64,000 bases of DNA, taken from the NCBI GenBank assembly GCA_035502095.1, contig DATJUX010000010.1, positions 102,635-166,634 of the forward strand, read 5' to 3'. The first letter of the stretch is position 1. Every line of letters begins with the position of its first letter. The DNA is from JAKANT01 sp035502095. GTDB lineage: Bacteria; Pseudomonadota; Gammaproteobacteria; Burkholderiales; Burkholderiaceae_F. The translations under genes were made by a program, and so were the position numbers. Positions 44,801 to 53,839 of the stretch are shown piece after piece. Below the pieces are notes generated by a model. That model was given only the letters and a program-made list of their open reading frames with translations, searched no databases and was not told the origin of the DNA.

Positions 44801-45861
44801 TGGGTGACCTCGCCCGATGTCTCCGATTGTTGGGACTCGCGGCGCAACCGCGATCCAAGCACTGCGTCGAGTTCGGCCAGGCGGTCGAGGACACGTTGCA
44901 GACCGCCCCAGTTGCCGCTCGCCCGATAGGCCTGCCCCAGATTGAACCACGCCGTCGCATTGTCCGGGGCGAGTGCCACGGCGCGGCTGAGGTTCTCGAT
45001 CGCGGCCTCGGTTGCCGAAAGGCGGCGCATCGCGATGCCCAGCGCCAGGTATGCGTCGGCGCTGTCGGGATCCTGCACGGTCCAGAACTCCGCCACCCCG
45101 CGCAGGTCGCTCCAGCGTTGCTGATCTTCGAGCGACGCCGCGCGCATGAAGAGCGGCAGGTGATCGATGTCGCCGGCCCAGAACGGCATGCCCGTGCCGA
45201 GCGGCGCAATCACGAGCCACTGGTTCTCCCGCGGCAACCGCTCGCGGATCCATTGCATCGGGACCGAGAAATAGTGCCCGGACGAGCCGCGCATGCGGAA
45301 CGTGAGCATGCCGATCAACGCCCCCTCGGCGTCGAACAGCCCGCCGCCGCTCGCACCCGAGTTGAATACGGTATCGGTCTCGATGACCCGCCCGTCCTCG
45401 TGCGCGTGCAGGGCAGTGATCGCGCCGGTGCGCAGGGTCATCGCCAACGCGGTGTAACCCAGCGCCGATACGGCGTCGCCCACGCGCAGGGGACTGGCGC
45501 CGCGCAACAGCACGGGCGGATTCGGCCATCCGGGCACGCGCAGGAAGCACACGTCATGCGTCATGTCCGCGACCTGCTCGGTGGCGTGCCAGGGCATTCC
45601 GCCGCCGATCACCTTGATCGAGACCGCTTGCGCGGTGACGTGGCAGTTCGTCACCAGCATGCCGCGCGCGATCGTGATCGCCGAGCCGATGCCGAGCCTG
45701 CCATTGTCGAGCTGCGCCTCGACGCGGCCGATGCTGTGCGACAGCGCAAGGATCCCGGCGCGAGAGATCGGTTGCACCTCGGCGGCAGCACCCTGCGCGA
45801 TGCCTGCCGCTGCCAGTGCGCACACCGCCAACCTGGCGGGCGGCAGCAGGCGCCGGTGCAA
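44797..45861 (-). CDS. Trypsin-like serine protease with C-terminal TPRs (xox operon)
   Basis: 354 residues. Start is a TTG at 45861, fixed by a perfect AGGAGG (45867-45872 on the complement), which also overlaps the stop of the preceding xoxJ-like gene, and by the signal peptide (~1-27) that follows. The S1-type catalytic triad is His74 (TNCHV), Asp103 (MTHDVCFL) and Ser171 (NSGASGGG). The C-terminal third (~260-340) holds TPR repeats (DSADAYLALGIAMRRLSATEAAIENL and DNATAWFNLGQAYRASGNW). It would be a periplasmic DegP-like or HtrA-like protease without a PDZ domain. A role in maturation or quality control of the quinoprotein or cytochrome is inferred from the operon only. Confidence 0.84.
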   Translation of the reverse strand: MHRRLLPPARLAVCALAAAGIAQGAAAEVQPISRAGILALSHSIGRVEAQLDNGRLGIGSAITIARGMLVTNCHVTAQAVSIKVIGGGMPWHATEQVADMTHDVCFLRVPGWPNPPVLLRGASPLRVGDAVSALGYTALAMTLRTGAITALHAHEDGRVIETDTVFNSGASGGGLFDAEGALIGMLTFRMRGSSGHYFSVPMQWIRERLPRENQWLVIAPLGTGMPFWAGDIDHLPLFMRAASLEDQQRWSDLRGVAEFWTVQDPDSADAYLALGIAMRRLSATEAAIENLSRAVALAPDNATAWFNLGQAYRASGNWGGLQRVLDRLAELDAVLGSRLRRESQQSETSGEVTQ

Positions 45862-45872
45862 GCGGATCCTCC

Positions 45873-46748
45873 TCAGCGAACCAGTTCGCCGCGCTCGTCG
45901 ACCAGCGGCACGTTGTATTCGCGCAGGATCGAGGTCAGCGCCCCCTGGTTCTCCGCGATCAGCTTCTCGATCGTGGCCTTCCAGGCCGGCTCGCCGTAGC
46001 GCACGCCCATCGCCATCTCGTAGTCGAAGCGGACGCCCGGTTCGGACTTGAGCGGGACCACTACCAGCTCGGGTGACTTCACGCGTTTTGCGTAGTAGCC
46101 GGCGATAGGTCCCCAGACGACGGCGGCGTCGATGCTGCCCTTGGCGAGGTCGCGCTGGATGATCTCGCCCGGGTACTGTTCCGGATCGGGGGAAAGCATG
46201 GGATAAACCTGCGCCTGGTCTTCCCAGCCGTGGCGCGCGAGCCACGTCGACGCGGGCGACTTGTCGTAGACGCCGATGCGCAGCTTCTTCTGCAGGTCGG
46301 CGGGCACGTTGAACAGCTCGGGGCCGGAACGCACCCCATCGAGCACCTTGCCCTTCGGGAACACCAGCGCGTAGGTCGACCGGTAGTAGGGCTTGGTCAC
46401 GCTCACCATGTCGTAGCCGGCGGGCACGCCGAGCACCACGTCGCACCTGTAGTCCTCACCCGGGAGCCGGTAGCGCAGCGTGTTGCGGATGAAGTTCATC
46501 CGTTGCGGAAACGCGTAGTACTCGACCTTCAGGCCGAGCTTGGCGCCGAATAGTTCGGCGATCTTGTTCTCGATGCCCTCGCCGTTCGTGTTCGAGAACG
46601 GCAGGTTGCTCGGATCGATGCAGACCCGCAGCGCGCTCGGCAGCCCGGGTCCATCGGCGGCAAGCGCCATGCTTGCGGAAACGAGTGCGGCAACAAAGAC
46701 GCAACCGCGCAGGCCGGCGCGGGCGAGAGAGGCATGGACGACAGACAT
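45873..46748 (-). CDS. xoxJ: XoxJ-like quinoprotein-associated substrate-binding protein
   Basis: 291 residues with a signal peptide (~1-30, ending LAADG). The mature protein opens with ALRVCIDPSNLPFSNTNGEGIENKIAEL and contains DVVLGVPAGYDMVSVTKPYYRSTYALV and VVWGPIAGYYA, typical of the periplasmic binding-fold family MxaJ/XoxJ found with methanol dehydrogenases. It is not a transporter component, as no permease is present. The likely role is binding and activating XoxF. The ATG at 46748 gives a clean signal; an ATG seven codons earlier is possible. It corresponds to the N-terminal half of the fusion at 4020-5165. Confidence 0.9.
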   Translation of the reverse strand: MSVVHASLARAGLRGCVFVAALVSASMALAADGPGLPSALRVCIDPSNLPFSNTNGEGIENKIAELFGAKLGLKVEYYAFPQRMNFIRNTLRYRLPGEDYRCDVVLGVPAGYDMVSVTKPYYRSTYALVFPKGKVLDGVRSGPELFNVPADLQKKLRIGVYDKSPASTWLARHGWEDQAQVYPMLSPDPEQYPGEIIQRDLAKGSIDAAVVWGPIAGYYAKRVKSPELVVVPLKSEPGVRFDYEMAMGVRYGEPAWKATIEKLIAENQGALTSILREYNVPLVDERGELVR

Positions 46749-46868
46749 CGTGGAATCCCAATCAGGCAACCAGCAACAGGCGCCACGAACCGCCGGACGG
46801 GCGGCGCGGCCACATGGAAGCGTACCGGCACGGGACGCGCGGCACGCTGCCGTTGCTTGCGGCGCCCT

Positions 46869-47279
46869 CTACTTTATCTCCTCGACCTTCGCCCGCGTGA
46901 TGGCGCCGTCCGACCGCCCCTTGAGATACGCGTAGAGATTGTCGATGTTGTCCATCACCACGGGACTGTTGCCGAAACTCTGCATGCCCTTTTCCAGGCG
47001 CCCGTCGCGCACGGTCTTGACGAACTCTTCCTTGGTCAGCGTCTTGAGGCTGTTCACCAGCGAGGGGCCGACCAGGCCTTCCTGGTTGGCGCCATGGCAG
47101 CGGTCGCAGGCGGCCTGACGCCACGTGCGGAAGCCCTGCATGGTCTTGGCGTCGACCTTGTAGCCGTCGACGACCGTGTAGAGCTTGTCCTCCGCAAAGG
47201 CTCCAGTCGCGTCGGCGCCGATCAGCGCGGCGGCCACGAGGGCGAGGATCGGAAGCGGGGAAAACGAACTCGGTTTCAT
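46869..47279 (-). CDS. xoxG: XoxG-like cytochrome c, electron acceptor of XoxF
   Basis: 136 residues: a signal peptide (~1-29, ending AFAED) and one class I cytochrome c domain with haem site CDRCH (~58-62) and a probable axial Met in KGMQSFGNS (~97). It lies between xoxF and xoxJ, as in methylotroph xoxFGJ operons, and should take electrons from PQQH2 of XoxF to the terminal oxidase. The C-terminal YAYLKGRSDGAI region is short, so it is smaller than MxaG. It corresponds to the C-terminal part of the 4020-5165 fusion. Confidence 0.88.
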   Translation of the reverse strand: MKPSSFSPLPILALVAAALIGADATGAFAEDKLYTVVDGYKVDAKTMQGFRTWRQAACDRCHGANQEGLVGPSLVNSLKTLTKEEFVKTVRDGRLEKGMQSFGNSPVVMDNIDNLYAYLKGRSDGAITRAKVEEIK

Positions 47280-47445
47280 CAGTGCGGTACCTGCATGCGG
47301 GTTGAGGGGGGCTTGTGCAAAAAAATAGCACCGGAACTTGCGCCCCGGTGCGAACACAACGTCATCAGGAGACGCCGGTTGACTCGCTCATCCTGGCGGG
47401 AGATGCAGGCGTCGCTCCCGGCCAGGCCGAGCAACCGGCGCTAGT

Positions 47446-49257
47446 TCATTGCGGGATCGCAAACACCGTCAGCGAGCCGCCGAGTTGCGTGTAGTCGTTC
47501 AACTCCCTGTAGCCACCGACCGCGCCCAGGCCGTCCGTGTCCTTGTCGAGGCCCGCTGCCATGCCGATGCCGGCCCAGCCGCCGATGCCCGAGTAGACGC
47601 CGATGAACTGCTGGCCCTTGTGCTCGTACGTGAACACGTTGCCGATGATGCCCGACGGGGTCTTGAACTTATAGAGCTCCTTGTTGATGTCGTTGGCGTC
47701 GACACACTTGAAGTAGCCCTCGAGCGTCCCGTAGCAGGCGATCCCGCCGGCGGTCGTCAGAACACCGCTCCACACCGAGAACTTCTCGGGCTTCGACTGG
47801 ACGATCTTGCCGGTACCGGCATCCCACGCGATCAGGTTGCCCATGCCGCCATGGCTGTTCGGCGCCGGGAACATCGACAGGGTGGCGCCGACGTACGGCT
47901 GGCCGGCGACATAGTCGACCTTGAACGGCTCATAGTCCATGCAGACATGGTTGGTCGGCACGATGAAGCGGCCGTTCTTCGGATCGAACGAGGCGGGTTG
48001 CTGGTCCTTCGAGCCCAGCGCGGCCGGGCAGACGCCCTTGGTGTTCACATCCGGACCGTTCTGCGCCGTCGAGTACTTCGAGACCACCTGCGGGCGGCCG
48101 GTCTTCATGTCGACGTGCGTGGCCCAGTTTACCGCCGGGTCGTACTTCTCGGCGACGAGCAACGCGCCGTTGGTACGGTCGAGCGTGTAGCCGAAGCCGT
48201 TACGGTCGAAGTGCACGAGTGCCTTGGTCGGCTTGCCCTTGACGTTGATGTCGGCGAGGATCATCTCGTTGATGCCGTCGAAGTCCCACTCGTCGAACGG
48301 CGTCATCTGGTAGACCCAGTTGACCTTGCCGGTGTCGACATCACGCGACCAGATGGTCATCGACCACTTGTTGTCGCCGGGGCGCTGCGACGGATTCCAG
48401 GTCGACGGGTTGCCGCTGCCGTAGAACAGGGCGTTGAGCGCCTTGTCGTAGCTGTACCAGCCCCACGTCGTGCCGCCGCCGATCTTCCACTGGTCGCCCT
48501 TCCAGGTCTTCAGCGAAGAATCCGCGCCGACCGGCTTGACCGCACCGTCGGTCCACGTGGTGGTCTTGGCCGGATCGATCAGCATCTCGTTGTCGGGCCC
48601 GACCGAGTAGCCCTTCCACACCTGCTTGCCGGTGTTGATGTCGTACGCCGCGATGAAACCGCGCACGCCCCACTCGCCGCCGGAAATGCCGGTGATGACC
48701 TTGTCCTTGAAGACGTGCGGCGCATTGGTGTTCACCGCACCGAGCTTCGGATCACCGTTCTTCGCCTGCCACAGCACCTTGCCGGTCTTGGCATCGAATG
48801 CGACCAGCGTGCTGTCGGCCTGTTGCAGGAAGATCTTGCCCTCGGCATACGCCAGGCCGCGATTCACCGTGTCGCAGCACATCTGCGGAATCACGGCCGG
48901 ATCCTGCTTCGGCTCGTACTTCCACTTGATCTTCTGCGTGTCGAGATCCATCGCGAAGACCTTGTTGGGGAACGGCGTGTGGATGTACATCATGCCGTCG
49001 ACCACCAGCGGCGAGCCCTCGTGACCGCGCAGGACACCGGTCGAGAAGGTCCACGCAACCTGCAGCTTGCCGACGTTCCCCGCGTTGATCTTGTCCAGCT
49101 TGCTGTAACGCTGGTTGTAAAAGTCGCCCGCCTGCGCGGCCCAGTTGGCCGAGTTGGCCATCTTTCCCTCGAGCTCGGCATTCGCAAGCACGAGTGCCGG
49201 AGCCGCCATGGCCGAAGCCAGCGCGACGCTCCGCCACAACTTCTCAGATTTCCTCAT
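47446..49257 (-). CDS. xoxF: XoxF-type lanthanide-dependent methanol dehydrogenase
   Basis: 603 residues, with a signal peptide (~1-26). It is a PQQ beta-propeller enzyme oxidising methanol (and often other primary alcohols) in the periplasm. Vicinal disulfide Cys127-Cys128 is in PQMCCDTVNRG. Metal and PQQ ligands are Glu195 (SGGEWG), Asn283 (GSGNPS), Asp325 and the lanthanide-marking Asp327 in WDFDGINE. NHVCMDYEPFKVDYVAGQPYVGAT and KFSVWSGVLTTAGG are classic XoxF segments. AGGAG precedes the ATG. It heads an eight-gene minus-strand operon (xoxF, cytochrome, xoxJ, protease, Tat protein, Cys protein, metallohydrolase, SoxYZ-like). There is no mxaI-like small subunit. Confidence 0.96.
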   Translation of the reverse strand: MRKSEKLWRSVALASAMAAPALVLANAELEGKMANSANWAAQAGDFYNQRYSKLDKINAGNVGKLQVAWTFSTGVLRGHEGSPLVVDGMMYIHTPFPNKVFAMDLDTQKIKWKYEPKQDPAVIPQMCCDTVNRGLAYAEGKIFLQQADSTLVAFDAKTGKVLWQAKNGDPKLGAVNTNAPHVFKDKVITGISGGEWGVRGFIAAYDINTGKQVWKGYSVGPDNEMLIDPAKTTTWTDGAVKPVGADSSLKTWKGDQWKIGGGTTWGWYSYDKALNALFYGSGNPSTWNPSQRPGDNKWSMTIWSRDVDTGKVNWVYQMTPFDEWDFDGINEMILADINVKGKPTKALVHFDRNGFGYTLDRTNGALLVAEKYDPAVNWATHVDMKTGRPQVVSKYSTAQNGPDVNTKGVCPAALGSKDQQPASFDPKNGRFIVPTNHVCMDYEPFKVDYVAGQPYVGATLSMFPAPNSHGGMGNLIAWDAGTGKIVQSKPEKFSVWSGVLTTAGGIACYGTLEGYFKCVDANDINKELYKFKTPSGIIGNVFTYEHKGQQFIGVYSGIGGWAGIGMAAGLDKDTDGLGAVGGYRELNDYTQLGGSLTVFAIPQ

Positions 49258-49825
49258 CTCGCATTTCTCCTAGATGTTGTCTTTCTGGTCCGCCGCCGCG
49301 TGTGCAATCGGGTGCACGAAAACATGCCCATGCCTTGATGCAATGGCCATTTTTCCGCTTGTGATGATGGGCGCGGGCAGTCTTGCTCCCGGCCAATGCC
49401 GTTTCAATACGCAATGCAACAAGTACGTACACGCCAATGCGCTTCCCATGGGCGAAGCTCGCCGAATCAGGGACGTTCTGTTCCCGAAAAAGGAACAACT
49501 TGTGTCAGAAGCGGAGACGGTCGATGTCAGGCGATGCAAGCCGGCGAATCGGGAGTGCGCCGAGCGCCGCCGCGACCGACGCAATCGGATGCGCGCGCCT
49601 GGCTTGCCATGAGAGGAGAGTGCGCTGTTTTGGCATCGTTGAAGGGCGCCATGCAGCCGGTTCCCGGAGCGCCGTCCCGATCGTGCCGCCGCCGTCCCTC
49701 CCATTCCCGTAGCCATAAATTGGTATCGAGGGCAGTGCTTCGCTTCGGAGGCGAAAAGCGAAGGCTCGGGGAAGGCCCGAGGACGACGGCTAAGATTGAC
49801 GACTGGACGATCGAGCCCGCCACCC
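49258..49825. other. Intergenic region upstream of xoxF
   Basis: 568 bases without a supported gene, lying between the divergent xoxF operon and DUF3460. It presumably contains the xoxF promoter on the minus strand; no convincing -24/-12 or -35/-10 pair was found by eye. An inverted repeat GTTCC-N7-GGAAC occurs at 49480-49496. Confidence 0.5.
49480..49496. promoter_or_regulatory. Inverted repeat GTTCC-N7-GGAAC upstream of xoxF
   Basis: A perfect 5+5 dyad with 7-base centre about 225 bases upstream of the xoxF start, in the divergent region. It could bind a response regulator such as those controlling xox/mxa expression, but no such gene is in the window. Confidence 0.25.
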
Positions 49826-50017
49826 ATGGCCACGAACTACGAATCCGATGTCACGCGTTTCCTCCGCGAGCTCAAGGCGAAGTCGCCGGCCATCGAGCGC
49901 CAGCAGCGCGAGGGCCGGGCGATCTACTGGGACAAGCAACTCGATCCGGACGATCTGCGTCGCTGGCGCGAGTCGAACGTCCCGCAAGAGCCCTACGTGT
50001 ACCAGACGCACTACTAG
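49826..50017 (+). CDS. DUF3460 family small protein
   Basis: 63 residues beginning MATNYESDVTRFLREL, with RQQREGRAIYWDKQLD and a C-terminal VPQEPYVYQTHY. The layout (YESD near the start, xGRAxxWDK in the middle, VPQxxYxY at the end) fits DUF3460, a small family largely confined to betaproteobacteria, often found next to scpA. Here scpA lies 3.8 kb away, separated by putA. Function unknown. The ATG at 49826 is preferred over an in-frame start ten codons upstream that adds low-complexity sequence. Confidence 0.85.
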   Translation: MATNYESDVTRFLRELKAKSPAIERQQREGRAIYWDKQLDPDDLRRWRESNVPQEPYVYQTHY

Positions 50018-50040
50018 CTGGCGCGGCGATCGTCGCGCGC

Positions 50041-53000
50041 TCAAGCCGGTTCGAGTGTCATCAACGAGGCGTTGCCGCCTGCTGCCGCCGTATTGACGCT
50101 GACCACGCGCTCGACGACCAGCCAGATCGGTGGATAGGTGCCCTCGTCCGGGGTGACGACACGCACGCGCCGCCCCTCGCGCGCGGCGAGCGCGCGGCGC
50201 AACTGCGCCGCCACGCCAGGGTCGTCGCAGACCGCAAGATCGAGTTCGACCACAGCGGGGTCCGCCGCGAGTTCGATCGACGCGCGCGCGGCCGCCGGAA
50301 GGTCGCGCGGCAATTGGTCCACCGCCGCGGCGCCGAGCACCGCGCGGTTGCCGGTTGCGAAAAGCGCGGCGAGCTGGTCGAGGAGCGCGCTGCGATCGCG
50401 CGCGTCGCACAGAACGCGCCCACGCGGATGAAACGTCTCGCGATTGGTCTCTCCCGTCGGCCCAGGCAGCTCGAGCGCGAATGCGAGCGGACTTGCCCGG
50501 CCGAGTTCGAGGCAGCGCCGTGCAAGCGCTGTGTCGCCTTGCGCCGCAGCCCATTCGCGCAACGCATCGAGCGCCGGCAGCGCGACGGACTCGACCCGGT
50601 GCGCGCCCGCAAGCGCGGCGACAGGCACGGACGCACGCATGCGGCGCAAGCGTTCCACGTAAAAAGGCCCCCCAGCCTTGGGACCGGTTCCCGACAGGCC
50701 TTCGCCGCCGAACGGCTGCACGCCGACCACGGCACCGATCATGTTGCGGTTGACGTAGATGTTGCCGACACGCGCGCGCGCGACGATGAAGTCGATCGTC
50801 TCGTCGATGCGGCTGTGGATGCCCAGCGTCAGGCCGTACCCGAGCGCATTGATGGCATCGATGAGCCCCGCCAGTTCCTCGCTCCGATACCTCAGGACGT
50901 GCAGGACCGGACCGAAGACCTCGCGCTGTAGCATGGCGAGCGAGCCGATTTCGATCACGGTGGGCAGGCAGAACGTGCCTGTCTGCAACAGCGCCGCCGG
51001 CGCGGCGAGCGAACGCACGCCGGCGCGGGCGCGCATCGCCTCGACGTGCGCCTCGATCGTGCGCTGCGCCTCCGCGTCGATCACCGGGCCGACATCCGTG
51101 GCGAGCACGGCGGGATCGCCGAGCCGCAACTCCTCCAGACCACCCTCCAGCATGCGCAGCACACGGTCGGCCACGTCGTCCTGCACGCACAGCACGCGCA
51201 AGGCGGAGCAGCGCTGCCCCGCGCTGTCGAACGCGGAGGCCAGCGCATCGGCGACGACCTGCTCGGGCAGGCAGCTCGAATCGACGATCAACGCGTTCTG
51301 GCCGCCGGTCTCGGCGATCAGCGGAATCTCCGCCCCGTCCGCCCGTGCCGCGAGAGCGCGATCGATCAGGGTGGCGACTTCGGTCGAGCCTGTGAATACG
51401 ACGCCGCGCACGCGCGCGTCGGCCGTCAACATCGCACCGACTGTTCCGTCACCCGGAAGCAGTTGCAACGCCGCGCGCGGAATGCCCGCCGCGTGCAGTA
51501 CCCGTACCGCCGCCGCGGCGACCAGCGGCGTCTGCTCCGCCGGCTTGGCGACGACCACATTGCCGGCGGCGAGCGCCCCTGCGATCTGGCCGACGCAGAT
51601 CGCGAGCGGGAAATTCCAAGGCGAGATGGCGACCACGACGCCCAGCGCCGTGCCGCGCTCGTCGAAGCCGGGCGCGCGGACACACGCGGCGTAGTAGCGC
51701 AGGAAATCGACCGCCTCGCGCACTTCGCCGTGCGCGTTCGCCAGCGTCTTGCCGGCCTCGTGCGTCAGGAGCCACAGCATCGCGTCGCGCTGCGCCTCGA
51801 GTGCATCGGCCGCCGCCTCCAGGCGCGCGGCTCTTTCGGACGCGCCGAGGCCGCTCCACGCCGGCGCCTGCGCGACCGCGCCCGTGAGCGCGGCGTCGAC
51901 ATCGGCCGCACTCGCTTCGAGAACGTGGCCGATCACCTGCGTGCGCCGGGCGGGATTCGTCATCGCACGCGTCGTCCCGCCGACCGGATGGCCGACGACG
52001 AGCAAGGGGGCGGCCGACCAGTCCCGCCCGCCCATCGGCGCGAACGCCCGTTCGAGCGCACTGAGCGTCGGGTCGTCGTTCAAGTCGATGCCGGCGGAGT
52101 TGCGCCGCTGCGCTCCGTACAACGCGGGTGGCAGCGGCACGCGCGGATGCGGCGCTGCGCCGTGCGCAACCACCATTTCGACAGGATCCTGCAGCAGGTC
52201 CGCGACAGTCACCGAGCTGTCGACGATGCGATGGACGAACGAGGAGTTCGCGCCGTTTTCGAGCAGCCTGCGCACGAGGTACGCGAGCAGCGTCTCGTGC
52301 GTGCCGACCGGCGCGTAGATGCGACACGGCCGGTCGAGGCGTCCCGGCCCGACCACCTGGTCGTACAGGCTCTCGCCCATGCCGTGCAGGCACTGGAATT
52401 CCCAGGCGCGCACCCCTGCTTGGTCGGCCATCTGCAGCACCACCGCGAGGGTCAGCGCGTTGTGGGTGGCGAACTGCGGGTAAAGCGCCGGCGCCGCCGC
52501 GAGCAGGCCGCGCGCGCACGCGAGGTACGCCACGTCGGTGTGCGTCTTGCGCGTGTAGACGGGATAGTCGGGCTGGCCTTCCTGCTGCGCGCGCTTGATC
52601 TCGCTGTCCCAATACGCACCTTTGACCAGCCGCACCATGAAGCGGCGACTGCTGCGAACGGCCAGGGCCGCGAGCCAGTCGATCACCAGCGGGCAGCGCT
52701 TCTGGTAGGCCTGTACGACGACACCGAGCCCGTCCCAACCCCTGAGGCCCGGGTCGAATGCGAGGCGCTCGACCAGTTCGAGCGACAGCGCCAAACGCTC
52801 GCTTTCTTCCGCGTCGATCGACAGGCCGATGTCGTAATGCCATGCGAGCCGGCATAGTTGCGCGAGCCGCGGGTGCAACTCGGCGTGCACGCGTTCGCGT
52901 TGCGCACGCTGGTAGCGCGGATGCAGCGCGGAGAGCTTGACCGAGATGCCGGGACCTGCATGAATGCCGCGCTTCGCGGCGACACGTCCGATCGCGTGTA

Positions 53001-53679
53001 TCGCGTGCTCGTAGGCGGCGAGGTAGCGCGTCGCATCTTCGGCCGTCGATGCCGCTTCGCCGAGCATGTCGTAGGAATAGCGGTAGCCGCGCGCTTCCAG
53101 CGGTTGTGCACGCTCGAGCGCTTCCTCGATTGTCTGCCCCGTGACGAATTGCTGGCCGAGCAGCCGCATCGCCAGGTCCACGCCCTTGCGAATGAGCGGC
53201 TCGCCGCCGCGCGCGAGCAGGCGGGCAAGCGCACTGCCGAGCCCGGCCTCGGAATGCGTCGCCACGAGCTGGCCGCTGATCATGAGGCCCCATGCCGCGG
53301 CATTGACGAACAGCGACTCGCTGCGCCCGAGGTGCGCGCGCCAATCGCCGCGCGCGAGCTTGTCGCGGATCAGGGCATCGGCGGTGGCCGCATCCGGTAC
53401 ACGCAGCAGCGCCTCCGCCAGGCACATCAGCGCAACCCCCTCCTGGCTCGACAGCGAGAACTCGCGCATCAGCGCATCGACGCCGCTCGACTTGCCGCGT
53501 CGTTCGCGCAGTTCGCCGACCAGCGTGGCGGCCAGCGCGCGCGCGGCTGCCGCACGCGGCGGATCGAGCCGGGCCTGCGGCAGGAGCACGGCCATGCAAT
53601 CGGCCTCCGCGCGGCGCGCCGCGGCCGCGATCCGATCGAGCCCCGGGTCGGGCGCCGGCAATGCTGACAGTGCGGTCAC
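50041..53679 (-). CDS. putA: Bifunctional proline dehydrogenase/P5C dehydrogenase PutA
   Basis: 1212 residues oxidising proline to glutamate. The N-terminal arm lacks the ribbon-helix-helix DNA-binding domain of E. coli PutA, so it is an enzyme only and not an autorepressor. The proline dehydrogenase barrel (~90-470) contains RGYRYSYDMLGEAA, VKLSALHPRYQ and the FAD-site RLVKGAYWDSEIK. The P5C dehydrogenase part (~500-960) has the catalytic Glu790 (AETGGQNA) and Cys824 (AGQRCSAL). A ~250-residue C-terminal domain typical of long PutA follows. The start is a GTG with a weak binding site. The products feed the TCA cycle and the quinone pool at the membrane. Confidence 0.95.
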   Translation of the reverse strand: MTALSALPAPDPGLDRIAAAARRAEADCMAVLLPQARLDPPRAAAARALAATLVGELRERRGKSSGVDALMREFSLSSQEGVALMCLAEALLRVPDAATADALIRDKLARGDWRAHLGRSESLFVNAAAWGLMISGQLVATHSEAGLGSALARLLARGGEPLIRKGVDLAMRLLGQQFVTGQTIEEALERAQPLEARGYRYSYDMLGEAASTAEDATRYLAAYEHAIHAIGRVAAKRGIHAGPGISVKLSALHPRYQRAQRERVHAELHPRLAQLCRLAWHYDIGLSIDAEESERLALSLELVERLAFDPGLRGWDGLGVVVQAYQKRCPLVIDWLAALAVRSSRRFMVRLVKGAYWDSEIKRAQQEGQPDYPVYTRKTHTDVAYLACARGLLAAAPALYPQFATHNALTLAVVLQMADQAGVRAWEFQCLHGMGESLYDQVVGPGRLDRPCRIYAPVGTHETLLAYLVRRLLENGANSSFVHRIVDSSVTVADLLQDPVEMVVAHGAAPHPRVPLPPALYGAQRRNSAGIDLNDDPTLSALERAFAPMGGRDWSAAPLLVVGHPVGGTTRAMTNPARRTQVIGHVLEASAADVDAALTGAVAQAPAWSGLGASERAARLEAAADALEAQRDAMLWLLTHEAGKTLANAHGEVREAVDFLRYYAACVRAPGFDERGTALGVVVAISPWNFPLAICVGQIAGALAAGNVVVAKPAEQTPLVAAAAVRVLHAAGIPRAALQLLPGDGTVGAMLTADARVRGVVFTGSTEVATLIDRALAARADGAEIPLIAETGGQNALIVDSSCLPEQVVADALASAFDSAGQRCSALRVLCVQDDVADRVLRMLEGGLEELRLGDPAVLATDVGPVIDAEAQRTIEAHVEAMRARAGVRSLAAPAALLQTGTFCLPTVIEIGSLAMLQREVFGPVLHVLRYRSEELAGLIDAINALGYGLTLGIHSRIDETIDFIVARARVGNIYVNRNMIGAVVGVQPFGGEGLSGTGPKAGGPFYVERLRRMRASVPVAALAGAHRVESVALPALDALREWAAAQGDTALARRCLELGRASPLAFALELPGPTGETNRETFHPRGRVLCDARDRSALLDQLAALFATGNRAVLGAAAVDQLPRDLPAAARASIELAADPAVVELDLAVCDDPGVAAQLRRALAAREGRRVRVVTPDEGTYPPIWLVVERVVSVNTAAAGGNASLMTLEPA

Positions 53680-53839
53680 GATTCGCAGGGTGTCGCGTCA
53701 GTACGGGCATGCATTGTAGGAAGGGCCCCGCCGCCGCTTGCGCCGTGAAACAAGGCCGAAACCCCGTGAGCCTCGCGGCCGGCGCTCCGCCGCCCTGCTA
53801 CGCTGCCCGCCCTCGCCCGGTTACCCATCGCGCCCTCCG

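Noticed and set aside
49258..49480. A sigma-54 promoter for xoxF similar to the one at 2183
   Set aside because: Scanned the minus strand for TGGCAC-N5-TTGC; only partial matches with wrong spacing were found.
49274..49612. 112-codon plus-strand frame in the xoxF upstream region
   Set aside because: Composition and sequence do not look like a protein, and no binding site precedes it; the region is better explained as regulatory.
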